DNA of 44,104 nt, taken from contig NZ_JARNTV010000028.1 of NCBI RefSeq assembly GCF_029433115.1, positions 1-44,104 of the forward strand, in the 5' to 3' direction. This DNA comes from Sphingomonas sp. AOB5 (GTDB lineage Bacteria > Pseudomonadota > Alphaproteobacteria > Sphingomonadales > Sphingomonadaceae). Positions 24,913-37,740 of this stretch are shown here, piece after piece; positions within the stretch are counted from its first letter, which is position 1; each line of letters begins with the position of its first letter. The notes under the pieces were generated by a model. That model searched no databases, had not been told where the DNA came from, and saw only the letters and a program-made list of their open reading frames with translations. Both the position numbers and the translations under genes were made by a program.

Positions 24913-25976
24913 GCTTCAACACGTTCGGCCGCGTCTTCCGCTTCACCACTTGGGGGGAGAGCCATGGGCCGGCGCTGGGTGCGGTCGTGGATGGCTGCCC
25001 GCCGGGGCTGGCGCTGAGCGAAGCCGATATCCAGCCCTTTCTCGACAAGCGTCGTCCGGGCCAGTCGCGCTTCACCACGCAGCGGCAGGAGCCGGATCAG
25101 GTCCGCATCCTCTCCGGTGTGTTCGAGGGGCGGACGACCGGCACCCCGATCAGCCTGATGATCGAGAATGTCGACCAGCGCTCGAAGGATTATTCCGACG
25201 TCGCCAAGGCCTATCGCCCCGGCCATGCCGATTATGCCTATGACGCGAAATACGGCTTTCGCGACTATCGCGGCGGCGGGCGCAGCTCGGCGCGCGAGAC
25301 AGCGGCACGGGTCGCGGCGGGCGGCGTGGCGCGGCTGGTGATCCCCGAGGTGAAGATCCGCGCCTGGGTCGAATCGATCGGCGATGACCGGATCGATCCC
25401 GAGAATTTCGATGCGGCGGAGATCGACCGCAACCCGTTCTTCTGCCCCGATCCCGCCGCGGCGATGCGCTGGGAGGCTCTGGTCGACAAGGCGCGCAAGG
25501 CGGGATCGTCGCTAGGCGCGGTGATCGCGTGCGAGGCGACCGGCGTGCCGGCCGGCTGGGGCGCGCCGATCTATGCCAAGCTGGACAGCGAGCTTGCCAG
25601 CGCGTGCATGTCGATCAACGCCGTGAAGGGGGTCGAGATCGGCGACGGCTTCGGCGCGGCCCTGCTGTCGGGCGAGGAGAATGCCGATGCGATGCGGCCG
25701 GGCACCAACCATCCCGAATTCCTGGCCAATCATGCCGGCGGGATCACCGGCGGTATCTCGACCGGCCAGCCGGTGACGCTGCGCGTGGCGTTCAAGCCGA
25801 CCAGCTCGATCCTGACCCCGGTCGAGACGATCGACCGCGAGGGCAATGCCGCCGAGATCATGACCAAGGGCCGCCACGATCCCTGTGTGGGCATCCGCGG
25901 CGCGCCGGTGGTCGAAGCGATGATGGCGCTGGTGCTGGCCGATCAGAAGCTGCTCCACCGCGCGCAGTGCGGGTGA
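24909..25976 (+). CDS. aroC: Chorismate synthase
   Basis: 355 residues. The ATG at 24909 overlaps the GNAT stop (ATGA). All three family signatures are present: GESHGPALG near residue 17; [25 protein letters not shown] near 115-140; and the C-terminal [26 protein letters not shown]. The enzyme converts 5-enolpyruvylshikimate 3-phosphate to chorismate using reduced FMN, the last shared step to aromatic amino acids, folate and ubiquinone. Length is normal. Confidence 0.97.
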   Translation: MSFNTFGRVFRFTTWGESHGPALGAVVDGCPPGLALSEADIQPFLDKRRPGQSRFTTQRQEPDQVRILSGVFEGRTTGTPISLMIENVDQRSKDYSDVAKAYRPGHADYAYDAKYGFRDYRGGGRSSARETAARVAAGGVARLVIPEVKIRAWVESIGDDRIDPENFDAAEIDRNPFFCPDPAAAMRWEALVDKARKAGSSLGAVIACEATGVPAGWGAPIYAKLDSELASACMSINAVKGVEIGDGFGAALLSGEENADAMRPGTNHPEFLANHAGGITGGISTGQPVTLRVAFKPTSSILTPVETIDREGNAAEIMTKGRHDPCVGIRGAPVVEAMMALVLADQKLLHRAQCG

Positions 25977-25983
25977 GGTCCTT

Positions 25984-26265
25984 GTGCTGTGCGGCGCGAC
26001 CGGATTGCTCGGCACTATCTTCGGCGCACGCAAGGCCCGGCTCGATCGGGATCGCGACCAGCACCATCTGGCGTCGATGCTGATTTCCATCGCGGCAGGA
26101 CGCGACGAGGTGTCGCGCGCCGATCTGGACGCCTTTGTCGCTGCGAAAGGCTGGTCGGGTGCGGACTGGTCGGTGCGGCGCAGTCACGCGGCGAAGCTCG
26201 CGGGGACCGCCGTTTCGGGCGAGCTTTACGACAAGGTCATACAACTCGCCCGCGATATCGGCTGA
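25984..26265 (+). CDS. Small hypothetical protein after aroC
   Basis: 93 residues from a GTG at 25984, eight bases past the aroC stop. I do not recognise the family. There is a short hydrophobic N-terminus (MLCGATGLLGTIFGA), then a charged helical body (RKARLDRDRDQHHLASMLISIAAGRDEVSRADLDAFVAAKGW), ending VIQLARDIG. Third-position G/C bias supports it. The body looks like a small all-helical cytosolic domain. Its stop is directly adjacent to the purA stop on the other strand, with no bases between. Confidence 0.65.
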   Translation: MLCGATGLLGTIFGARKARLDRDRDQHHLASMLISIAAGRDEVSRADLDAFVAAKGWSGADWSVRRSHAAKLAGTAVSGELYDKVIQLARDIG

Positions 26266-27555
26266 TCAATCCGCGAACGGATCGCGGACCAGGATCGTAT
26301 CCTCGCGCTCGGGGCTGGTCGAAACCAGCGCCACCGGGCACTGGATCAGCTCTTCGATGCGGCGGATATATTTGATCGCCTGTGCCGGGAGATCGGCCCA
26401 GCTGCGCGCGCCCGCGGTCGATTCCTGCCAGCCGGGCATGGACTCGTAAACCGGTTCGATCGCGGCCTGATCGGCGGCGTTGGACGGGTAATAGTCCAGC
26501 GTCTCGCCGCGCAGCTTATAGCCGGTGCAGATCTGCACTTCGTCGAACCCGTCGAGCACATCGATCTTGGTCAGCGCGATGCCGGTGATGCCCGAGACCG
26601 CGGCCGACTGGCGCACCAGCACGGCGTCGAACCAGCCGCAGCGGCGCTTGCGGCCGGTGACGGTGCCGAACTCATGCCCGCGCGTGCCGAGCCGCTCGCC
26701 GGTCTCGTTATCCTGCTCGGTCGGGAAGGGGCCGGAGCCGACGCGGGTGGTGTAGGCCTTGGTGATGCCCAGCACGAAGCCGACCGCGTTGGGGCCAAGG
26801 CCGGTGCCCGACGCGGCGGTACCCGCCACCGTGTTCGACGAGGTGACGAACGGATAGGTGCCGTGGTCGATATCCAGCAGTACGCCCTGTGCACCTTCGA
26901 ACAGGATGCGGCGGCCGCGCGAGCGCGCCTCGTGCAGCATCCGCCAGACCGGCTCGGCGAAGGGCAGGACGAAGCCGGCAATCTCCTCGAGCTGGGCCAT
27001 CAGCGCGGCGCGATCGATCGGGGCAGCACCGAAGCCGGCGCGCAGCGCATCGTGATGCGCGAGCAGGCGGTCGATCTGCGGCCCGAGTTCGTGGAGATGG
27101 GCGAGGTCGCACACGCGGATCGCGCGGCGGCCGACCTTGTCCTCATAGGCCGGGCCGATTCCACGGCGCGTCGTGCCGATCTTGCCGGTGCCGCTGGCAT
27201 CCTCGCGCATCCCGTCCAGTTCGCCGTGCAGCGGCAGGATCAGCGGGCAGGTGTCGGCGATCTTGAGCGTGTCGGGCGTGACGTCGACGCCCTGGCCGCG
27301 CAGCTTCTCGATCTCGGACTTCAGGTGCCACGGATCGAGGACGACGCCGTTGCCGATCACCGAAGGCGTGCCGCGGACAATGCCGGAAGGAAGCAGCGAG
27401 AGCTTGTAGACCTTTTCGCCCACCACCAGCGTGTGGCCGGCATTGTGCCCGCCCTGAAAGCGGACGACGACATCGGCGCGCTCGGCGAGCCAGTCGACGA
27501 TCTTGCCCTTGCCCTCGTCACCCCATTGGGCGCCGATCACTGCGACATTTGCCAT
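26266..27555 (-). CDS. purA: Adenylosuccinate synthetase
   Basis: 429 residues from the ATG at 27555 ([18 protein letters not shown]). An open frame upstream to 27687 is not family-like. The GTP-binding loop is GDEGKGK, and the Asp of GDEGK is the catalytic base. [21 protein letters not shown], and [23 protein letters not shown] are canonical. The GTP base site [10 protein letters not shown] is near residue 330. The enzyme makes adenylosuccinate from IMP, Asp and GTP in AMP synthesis. Transcribed alone, with 142 bases between it and the histidine-kinase gene upstream. Confidence 0.97.
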   Translation of the reverse strand: MANVAVIGAQWGDEGKGKIVDWLAERADVVVRFQGGHNAGHTLVVGEKVYKLSLLPSGIVRGTPSVIGNGVVLDPWHLKSEIEKLRGQGVDVTPDTLKIADTCPLILPLHGELDGMREDASGTGKIGTTRRGIGPAYEDKVGRRAIRVCDLAHLHELGPQIDRLLAHHDALRAGFGAAPIDRAALMAQLEEIAGFVLPFAEPVWRMLHEARSRGRRILFEGAQGVLLDIDHGTYPFVTSSNTVAGTAASGTGLGPNAVGFVLGITKAYTTRVGSGPFPTEQDNETGERLGTRGHEFGTVTGRKRRCGWFDAVLVRQSAAVSGITGIALTKIDVLDGFDEVQICTGYKLRGETLDYYPSNAADQAAIEPVYESMPGWQESTAGARSWADLPAQAIKYIRRIEELIQCPVALVSTSPEREDTILVRDPFAD

Positions 27556-27697
27556 GGATACAAGTCTCCGCCTGCCGGGCGGACCCGAAGCCGCCCTTCG
27601 ACAGGACTCGGCGGCATGGGCTGTACAAGGGCGGGGCACATCGCCCGAAGCCGCGGCGCGAATGGCGCTCCGAGGCTCGTGCGTCAAGGGCTATATT

Positions 27698-30600
27698 CTA
27701 CCCGTCCAGCGCGGCGCGGATTCGGATGGCGAGCTGGTCGAGCGAAAACGGCTTTGCCAACACCGTGTCGGCTTCGGAACTTACCGCTTCGCGCGAATAG
27801 CCGCTGGTGAAGAGCAGCTTCAGCCCCGGCAGGTGCTGCGAAGCGCGCTCGGCAAGTTCGCGGCCGGTCATTTCGGGCATGACGATATCGGTGAAGAGCA
27901 GGGTTACGGACTGGCCGCTTTCGATGATGCGCAGTGCGTGCGGGCCGTCGGGCGCGTCGAGCACGGTGTAACCAAGCTCGCGCAGCGCCTCGACTGAATA
28001 GTTGCGCACACGCTCCTCGTCCTCGACCACCAGCACGATCTCGTCCTCGCGTCCGCGGGGTAGCTCGGCAGGGGCGGCATTGCGCTCGATATGGGCGAGG
28101 TCGCCTTCGTGGACGGGCAGGTAGACGCGGACGATCGTGCCGCGGCCTTCCTCAGAATCGATGCGGACATGGCCGCCCGACTGGCGGACGAAGCCGAACA
28201 CCTGGCTGAGGCCGAGGCCAGTGCCCTTGCCGACATCCTTGGTGGTGAAGAAGGGATCGAAGGCGCGCGCGGCGACGGTGCTGGACATGCCGATGCCGGT
28301 ATCCGCCACTGCGATCATCACATAGTCGCCCGTGGCGATGCCGAACGCGATCGCCTCCGCGCCGTCGATGGTGCAATTGTCCGTCTCGATGATCAGCAAC
28401 CCGCCCTGCGGCATCGCGTCGCGGGCGTTGACCGACAGGTTGAGGATCATGTTCTCGAGCTGGCTGGGATCGGCCATGGCGTGGCGCAGGCTGCCGGGCA
28501 GGCGCGTCTCGATCCTTATATCCTCGCCCAGCGTGCGGATCAGCAGCTCGGTCATTTCCGAGATGGTCCGGTTGGCATCGACCGCCACGGGTGCAAGCGG
28601 CTGCTGGCGGGAAAAGGCGAGCAGCCGCTGGGTGAGCGCCGCGGCGCGGGTGGCGCCGTCGCGTGCGGCGGTGACGTAGCGCTCGACATCGGTGCGGCCC
28701 TGCGAGATGCGCCGTTCGAGCAGGTCGAGCGCGCCGATCACCACCGCGAGCATGTTGTTGAAATCATGCGCTATGCCGCCGGTCAGCTGGCCGACCGCTT
28801 CCATCTTCTGTGCCTGACGCAGCTGCTGCTCGGCGGTCATCAGCTGGCGGGTACGTTCCTCGACCGCGCGCTCCAGTTCGGCGCGCGATCGGCTGAGCAC
28901 TTCGCGCGCGTCGACGATATCCTGGATATCGGTGCAGGTGCCGAACCAGCGGGTGATCGTCCCTGCATCGTCGCGCACCGGCTGGGCCGATCCCAGCACC
29001 CAGCGATATTCGCCGCTGTGATGCCGCAGCCGATATTCGATGCGATAATGATCGCCGGTTTCGAGGCTGTGGCGCCACACCGCCCAGGCACGCTCCTGAT
29101 CCTCGGGATGGAACATGCCGTTCCACGCCTCGCCATCGGTGCTGCCGGGGGGCACGCCGGTATATTCGTACCAGCGATCATTGTAATAATCGTGATAGCC
29201 GTCAGGCCGGGTCGACCAGACCATCTGGTCGATCGAATTGGCGATGGCGCGGAATTTCTCCTCGCTCTCCCGCAGCGCCTGCGACGCGCCGACGCGTTCG
29301 ACCGCGTCCCATGAGATCTCGGCGACGCCCTCGACGAAGCGGATCTCCTCGTCGCTCCAGTCGCGCGTCTCGGAGCTGTTGACGTACATCGTCGCCACCC
29401 AGATGCCGTTGCGCAGCAGGGGCACGCCGATCCCCGCGGGCGAGATGCGGCCCATCGCCTGATCGGGATGCTCGCGCGCGGTGTCGCGCATCACCACCGT
29501 CTGCCCGCTGCGATAGCGTCCTGCGGTAAAGGCGACTTGTTCGGCGGACATGGTGCCTTCCAGCGCGGGCAGCTTGTCGCTGACCCAGCTGGGGCCGAAC
29601 TGGATCAGGCCGCTGGCGAACACCCGGTAGAAGCCGACCCGGTCGAGCCGCATGCGCCGTGCCAGCGCCGCGGCGGTGAGGTGCATGATCGCTTCGGGCG
29701 TATCGAGGCCGCGCTGCTGTTCGGCCAGCGCATAGATGAAGGCCTGGGTCTCATAGGCGTGCTGCAGATCCTCGGCAGCGGCGTGCGCGGCTTCCTCGGC
29801 GTTGCGCCGCTCGGTCACGTCGAAGCTGACCCCAGCGAAGCGCTGCGGCTTGCCGTCTTCGAACGAGCAGCGGCCCTGCGCGCTCAGCCAGCGCTCGGAG
29901 CCGTCGGGGCGGACGATGCGATACTCGATATGATAGGGGACGCCGCTGGCCATCGATGCCTGGATCGCATTGCGTACCCGCTCGCGATCGGCCGGATGGA
30001 CCAGCGGATAGAATGCGGTCATCGATCCGCCTGCGGCCAGCAACTCGGGCGGCATGCCGAACAATTCGGCGAAGCGCGCATCGCCGGTGACGTGATCGCG
30101 CGGCACGTCGTAATCCCAGATGCCGATGCCAAGCGAGGCGTCGAGCGCGATCTGGAGCCGTTCCTGGCTGTGGCGCAGCGCCTTTTCGGCATTGGCGCGA
30201 TCGGTGACGTCGGTCGCCTCGACGAAGATCGCTCGGGTCTGCCCGCCGGCATTCTTGATCGGCTGATAGACGAAATCGAGAACCCGCGTTTCTGGTTCGG
30301 CGCCGGGGATGCGCTGGAGCTGGACCGGGGTGCCGTTGGCGCGGAAGGCCACGCCGCTGGCGCGGACCCGGTCGAGCAGCTCGATAAAGCCCTGATCGAC
30401 CACCTCGGGCAGCGCCTCGGCCAGCGGCTTGCCCAGCACGTCGCGGCCGCCGATCAGCTCGAGATAGGCCGGGTTGGCCATTTCGACCACATGATCCGCG
30501 CCGCTGAGCAGCGCGACCGCGGACGGCGCCTGTTCGAACAGCTCGCGCAGCCGGTCGACCTGCGCGGAGCGGCGCTTTTCGGCCAGCACGAAGCGAGTCG

Positions 30601-31057
30601 TCTCGTTGCCCTGGTTGAGCAGGCCCAGCACCTTGCCCGATTCGTCGCGGATCGGGGTGAAGCTGTAATTCCACCAGGTGTCGCGCAGGCTGCCGGCGCG
30701 CATCATGCTGAGCGGCTGGTCATAGGCGGCGAAGCCGGTGCGGCTGGCGACCGCGGCCTGCATCTGCGGGCCGACGATATCCCAGATCTCGGGCCAGATC
30801 TCGGCGCCCGGCTTGCCCAGCGCCGCCGGGTGGCGCTCGGCCGGGATCGACGACCAGGCGTCGTTGTAGAGCAGGTGGAAGTCCGGCCCCCAATAGATCG
30901 CGGTGGGAAAGGACGAGGCCAGTGCGGTATCGAGCGCGAAGCGAAGCGGCTGGGGCCAGGTTTCCGGGTTCCCAAGCGGGTGCGCCGACCAGTCCATGTC
31001 GCGGATGCGCTGCGCCATTTCGCCGTCATGATCGAGAAAGGGCAGCACCGGACTCAT
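27698..31057 (-). CDS. Multi-PAS/GAF hybrid histidine kinase
   Basis: About 1119 residues from the ATG at 31057 (MSPVLPFLD); an ATG at 31078 is possible. Domain order: PAS-like (about 20-160), PAS (175-300), PAS/PAC (305-430, ending FAGVSFDVTERR), GAF (450-590), PAS/PAC (600-725, ending WFGTCTDIQDI), a coiled-coil linker, HisKA with phospho-His in GGIAHDFNNML (about 765), HATPase with IADTGIGM-like VAVADTGIGMS and GTGLGLSQVFGFV, and a C-terminal receiver with phospho-Asp in LLFTDIVMPEM and the Lys of VLAKPF. There is no membrane segment, so it senses in the cytosol. No separate response regulator or output gene is nearby; the ligands of the PAS and GAF domains are unknown. Confidence 0.92.
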   Translation of the reverse strand: MSPVLPFLDHDGEMAQRIRDMDWSAHPLGNPETWPQPLRFALDTALASSFPTAIYWGPDFHLLYNDAWSSIPAERHPAALGKPGAEIWPEIWDIVGPQMQAAVASRTGFAAYDQPLSMMRAGSLRDTWWNYSFTPIRDESGKVLGLLNQGNETTRFVLAEKRRSAQVDRLRELFEQAPSAVALLSGADHVVEMANPAYLELIGGRDVLGKPLAEALPEVVDQGFIELLDRVRASGVAFRANGTPVQLQRIPGAEPETRVLDFVYQPIKNAGGQTRAIFVEATDVTDRANAEKALRHSQERLQIALDASLGIGIWDYDVPRDHVTGDARFAELFGMPPELLAAGGSMTAFYPLVHPADRERVRNAIQASMASGVPYHIEYRIVRPDGSERWLSAQGRCSFEDGKPQRFAGVSFDVTERRNAEEAAHAAAEDLQHAYETQAFIYALAEQQRGLDTPEAIMHLTAAALARRMRLDRVGFYRVFASGLIQFGPSWVSDKLPALEGTMSAEQVAFTAGRYRSGQTVVMRDTAREHPDQAMGRISPAGIGVPLLRNGIWVATMYVNSSETRDWSDEEIRFVEGVAEISWDAVERVGASQALRESEEKFRAIANSIDQMVWSTRPDGYHDYYNDRWYEYTGVPPGSTDGEAWNGMFHPEDQERAWAVWRHSLETGDHYRIEYRLRHHSGEYRWVLGSAQPVRDDAGTITRWFGTCTDIQDIVDAREVLSRSRAELERAVEERTRQLMTAEQQLRQAQKMEAVGQLTGGIAHDFNNMLAVVIGALDLLERRISQGRTDVERYVTAARDGATRAAALTQRLLAFSRQQPLAPVAVDANRTISEMTELLIRTLGEDIRIETRLPGSLRHAMADPSQLENMILNLSVNARDAMPQGGLLIIETDNCTIDGAEAIAFGIATGDYVMIAVADTGIGMSSTVAARAFDPFFTTKDVGKGTGLGLSQVFGFVRQSGGHVRIDSEEGRGTIVRVYLPVHEGDLAHIERNAAPAELPRGREDEIVLVVEDEERVRNYSVEALRELGYTVLDAPDGPHALRIIESGQSVTLLFTDIVMPEMTGRELAERASQHLPGLKLLFTSGYSREAVSSEADTVLAKPFSLDQLAIRIRAALDG

Positions 31058-31147
31058 CGTCCGACCGTTGCGGCGCACGACGGGGCTGTCAACCGCTCGA
31101 CTTATCGGCGATGCTGTCTAAGGAGAGGTGCGAGGAGAAAGTAACAA

Positions 31148-32155
31148 ATGAAACTAGCCAGCCTCAAGCAGGGCCGCGACGGCCGACTCGTCGTCGTATC
31201 GAACGATCTCGCCTGGTGCGCCGACGCCACCGCCATCGCGCCGACGATGCAGGCCGCGCTGGACGATTGGGATCAGGTGGAGGCCGATCTGCGCAACCTC
31301 CAGACCGATCTCGATCACGAAGCCATCCCGATGATGCGCTTCCATGAGCGTCAGGCTGCCGCACCGCTGCCGCGCGCCTATCAATGGGCCGACGGATCGG
31401 CCTATGTGAACCATGTCGCGCTGGTGCGTCAGGCGCGTGCCGCCGACATGCCCGACAGCTTCTGGCACGATCCGCTGATGTATCAGGGCGGATCGGACGG
31501 GTTCCTGGGGCCGCGCGATCCGATCCCGCTGAAGGACGAGAGCTGGGGCTGCGACCTTGAGGCCGAAGTCGTGGTGGTGACCGGCGACGTGCCGCTGGGC
31601 GCCAGCCGCGAAGAAGCGCTGGCCGCGGTGCGGCTGGTGGGCCTGACCAACGACGTTTCGCTGCGCAACCTGATCCCGGGCGAACTGGCCAAGGGTTTCG
31701 GCTTTTTCCAGTCCAAGCCCGCTAGTGCCTTCTCGCCGGTGTTCGTGACGCCGGACGCGCTGGGCGACTGGTGGAAGGACGGCAAGCTGCACCGCAAGCT
31801 GATGGTCGACCTGAACGGTCAGCCGTTCGGCCGCGCGGAAGCGGGCGAGGACATGACCTTCGATTTCGGGGTGCTGATCGCGCATGCGGCCAAGACCCGC
31901 GCGCTGGGCGCCGGCACGATCATCGGATCGGGCACCGTTTCGAACCGCGACAGCGACGGCGGCCCGGGCAAGCCGATCGCCGAGGGCGGCGTGGGCTATT
32001 CCTGCCTCGCCGAAGTGCGCACGGTGGAAACGATCCTGCGCGGCAAGCCCGAGACGCCGTTCCTGAAGGCCGGCGACACCGTCCGCATCTGGGCCGAGGA
32101 CGACAAGCATCACCCGATCTTCGGGACGATCGAACAGGTGGTGACGGCGGGCTAG
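31148..32155 (+). CDS. Fumarylacetoacetate hydrolase (FAH) family protein
   Basis: 335 residues, with GAGGAG ahead of the ATG. The N-terminal part (MKLASLKQGRDGRLVVVS) is typical of full-length FAH-family members. The catalytic domain holds metal-binding acids in WGCDLEAEVVVVTGD and LTNDVSLRNLIPGEL, and the substrate region KPASAFSPVFVTPD and GTIIGSGTVSNRD. The family cleaves or hydrates C-C bonds in 3-keto acids, as in tyrosine or aromatic breakdown. No other catabolic gene is adjacent, so substrate is unknown. Its last four bases overlap the stop of the convergent 2H-phosphoesterase gene. Confidence 0.9.
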   Translation: MKLASLKQGRDGRLVVVSNDLAWCADATAIAPTMQAALDDWDQVEADLRNLQTDLDHEAIPMMRFHERQAAAPLPRAYQWADGSAYVNHVALVRQARAADMPDSFWHDPLMYQGGSDGFLGPRDPIPLKDESWGCDLEAEVVVVTGDVPLGASREEALAAVRLVGLTNDVSLRNLIPGELAKGFGFFQSKPASAFSPVFVTPDALGDWWKDGKLHRKLMVDLNGQPFGRAEAGEDMTFDFGVLIAHAAKTRALGAGTIIGSGTVSNRDSDGGPGKPIAEGGVGYSCLAEVRTVETILRGKPETPFLKAGDTVRIWAEDDKHHPIFGTIEQVVTAG

Positions 32156-32695
32156 AAGTCGAGCGATCCCTGGCGGGGGACCAACTGCCAGTTGGCAATT
32201 GGTTCGTGCCGTCCCTTGCCATGGATGCTGACGGCGAAAAGCAATTCATCGACCGGCCAGCGGATCGGCGCGATCGAGCGGAAACCGTCCGGTGCGACGC
32301 CATAGGTCAACGAAACATGAGGTGTGCCCTTCTTTATAGGCCCGGATAGGCCGACCCGGGCGAAGGCCGCAGCCAGCGCGTGTCGAAAGGATCGGTAGGC
32401 CTTCATATCGCTGCCTCTGAGCTCCCGGCCTCGGACATGGTCGAGCACGACGTCAAATGGCCTTGCGTCCAGCAGCCTGATCGCTTCGCCGAGGCGTGCG
32501 AGATCGTCGCGGGTCAGCGCGCGGAGATCGCCGATTAGCGCGATGGTGGAATGAAAGCGGTTGGCGCCATAATTGCTGATGATGCCAAGCATGCGGCGAG
32601 TCTGTTCCATCTCTGTAGCGATCGCGACCGATGGCTTGAAGAAGAGATAGGCGGGCAACGGGCCATCGTGCGCCGACCATTTGTCCAGCAGGTGA

Positions 32696-32709
<14 letters not shown>
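32152..32709 (-). CDS. 2H phosphoesterase / 2'-5' RNA ligase-like protein
   Basis: 185 residues from the ATG at 32709, which lies inside the end of dnaE2 (14-base overlap). The two H-x-T/S-x motifs of the 2H superfamily are visible: FHSTIALIGDL near residue 53 and PHVSLTYGV near 150. The family includes the 2'-5' RNA ligase LigT/ThpR, which opens and forms 2'-5' and 2',3'-cyclic phosphate bonds. The second motif has Ser in place of Thr, which is common. The protein is a little shorter at its N-terminus than some members. Its overlap with the SOS polymerase gene suggests it is the fourth gene of that transcript. Confidence 0.85.
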
Positions 32710-36030
<3,321 letters not shown>

Positions 36031-36034
<4 letters not shown>

Positions 36035-37740
36035 CCGAAGATGCCGTGCAGATACCAGCTGAGATCGCCGGTCACGCCACGTTCGCCATCCCCCTTGCGG
36101 AACAGCCAGTAGCGATGGCCTTCATCGTCCTCGACGCGGAAATAATCGCGCACGCTGTGCGTCTCGCTGCGGCGTTTCCACCATTCGCCATGCACGCGTT
36201 CGGGGCCGTCGGCGCGAACGATGCGATGCGTGGCGCCGCGCCAGGTGAAGCGGCGCGGGGCGTGATCGGGCAGCTCGGCCAGGACATGATCGATCCGCTC
36301 GGGGCGGCGGAGCAGGCGGGCGGGCTTGGGCCAGTGCGGATGCCAGGGCTCGAGCATGGGATTGCGCGAAAGATGACGAACATCGCCTGGTTTGAGGCGG
36401 GCGCCGGGTCGTTCGGGCGGGTCGAGGACGGGGCCGCGGGCGGCGCTGCGCTCAGGCACGTCGCTTTCGACCGCACGCATCCGCCAGAGCCGATCGAGGC
36501 CGATCCGTGTCGCGAGCGTATCGACCAAGGGCGCGAGATCGGGCGCGGCTTCCTCGTCGAGCCGTTCGACAAAGGGTTCGGGGCCGAGCGGGCCGGAGCG
36601 GCGGACATGGAGTGCGATCGAATCGATGCCGAAGCCCGGTTCGACATCCTCGATCCGGCGCTTGAGCAGGCGCAGCAGATGCGCGGGATCGCGGTTGGGA
36701 CGGGCCAGACCCAGGCGGATGCGCTGGGGCACGCCGTCGATACGGTCGGCGACGAATTCGAGGCGGAGGGCGCCGAGGCCGGCCTGTGCGAGCGCTTCGG
36801 CGAGTTCGGGGACGAGCTGGCCCAGCCAGTGCGCGATGGCGTCTTCGGTCAGGATGGGTTCGGCGAAGCGGCGCGCGGTGGCGATGTGCAGGGGCGGGAT
36901 GACCGGATGCAGCGGCTCGGGTAGGGTGCCCAGCGCGCGGTTGATCCGCGTGGCGATGGTGGCGCCGAACCGTTTGACCAAAGGCGCGCGTGGGATTTCG
37001 GCAAGCTGGCCGACGCGTTCGATGCCGAAGCGGCGCAGCAGCTCGACCTGCGCGGATTCGATGCGGAGCGATGCGGTGGGGAGACCGGCAATGGCTTCGG
37101 CATGGCCGCCGGGCGGACATAGCGTGACGGGATCGCGGGCATGATGCGCCAGTGCCCAAGCCGCGCCCGGCGTATCGGCGATAGCAATTCGTGCGGTAAA
37201 GCCGAGCCGGGCGAGCAGGCGGACGATGCGGCGCGCCATCCGGGCTTCGCCGCCGAACAGATGATCGGTTCCGGTGGTTTCGAGGAAGATCGTGTCGCTC
37301 CCCTCGATCGCGACGATCGGCGAATAATGACGCGCAAAGGTGATCGCGAGGCCGTGGAGCGATGCGAGATCGCCCTCCGGATCGGCGGGGCGGATATCGA
37401 GGCCGCGGACCAGCACGCGCGCCTGGGCGAGGGCCATGCCGGGCATCAGGCCGAGCGCGAGCGCATGCGGGCAGGCCGCGGCGATGGTCTGGCGGCTGCC
37501 CTCGCGGAGGCTGGTGACGAGGGGAGGCTGCAACGAGCGGCTCGCTCGCGACGCTGGTCCTCGCGGAGGGGATTTGAAGGAATCGTCCCGTGCCCAGCGG
37601 GCACCCGGGCGCCAGCCGCCATTGCGGGGTGCGGGCTGGATCGGAGAGGCGGCCGCTTCAGGCGGCGCGGCGGTTCGCCCGGCCCGTCGCAGCCGTTCGA
37701 TCGGCCATTGCGGCAGGCAGAGCGCAGCGACCCGTTTCAT
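36031..37740 (-). CDS. imuB: ImuB, Y-family polymerase-like mutagenesis protein
   Basis: 569 residues from the ATG at 37740 (MKRVAALCLPQWPIERLRR). The catalytic Asp of Y-family enzymes, normally in a DxDxFFA motif at this N-terminus, is absent; LCLPQW is in its place, as in other ImuB proteins, which serve as clamp-binding hubs and not as polymerases. GSDTIFLETTGTDHLFGGE corresponds to the palm, and FGIERVGQLAEIPRA to the helix-hairpin-helix. A segment of about 49 residues, Pro/Arg/Ala-rich (about residues 23-71), separates the first strand from PPLVTSLREG; this gap is usually short, so it looks like an insertion. The start overlaps the imuA end by 83 bases. Confidence 0.92.

Noticed and set aside
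29468..31144. A 558-codon plus-strand open frame opposite the histidine kinase
   Set aside because: Antisense composition artefact; the minus strand encodes recognisable PAS, GAF, HisKA and receiver domains.
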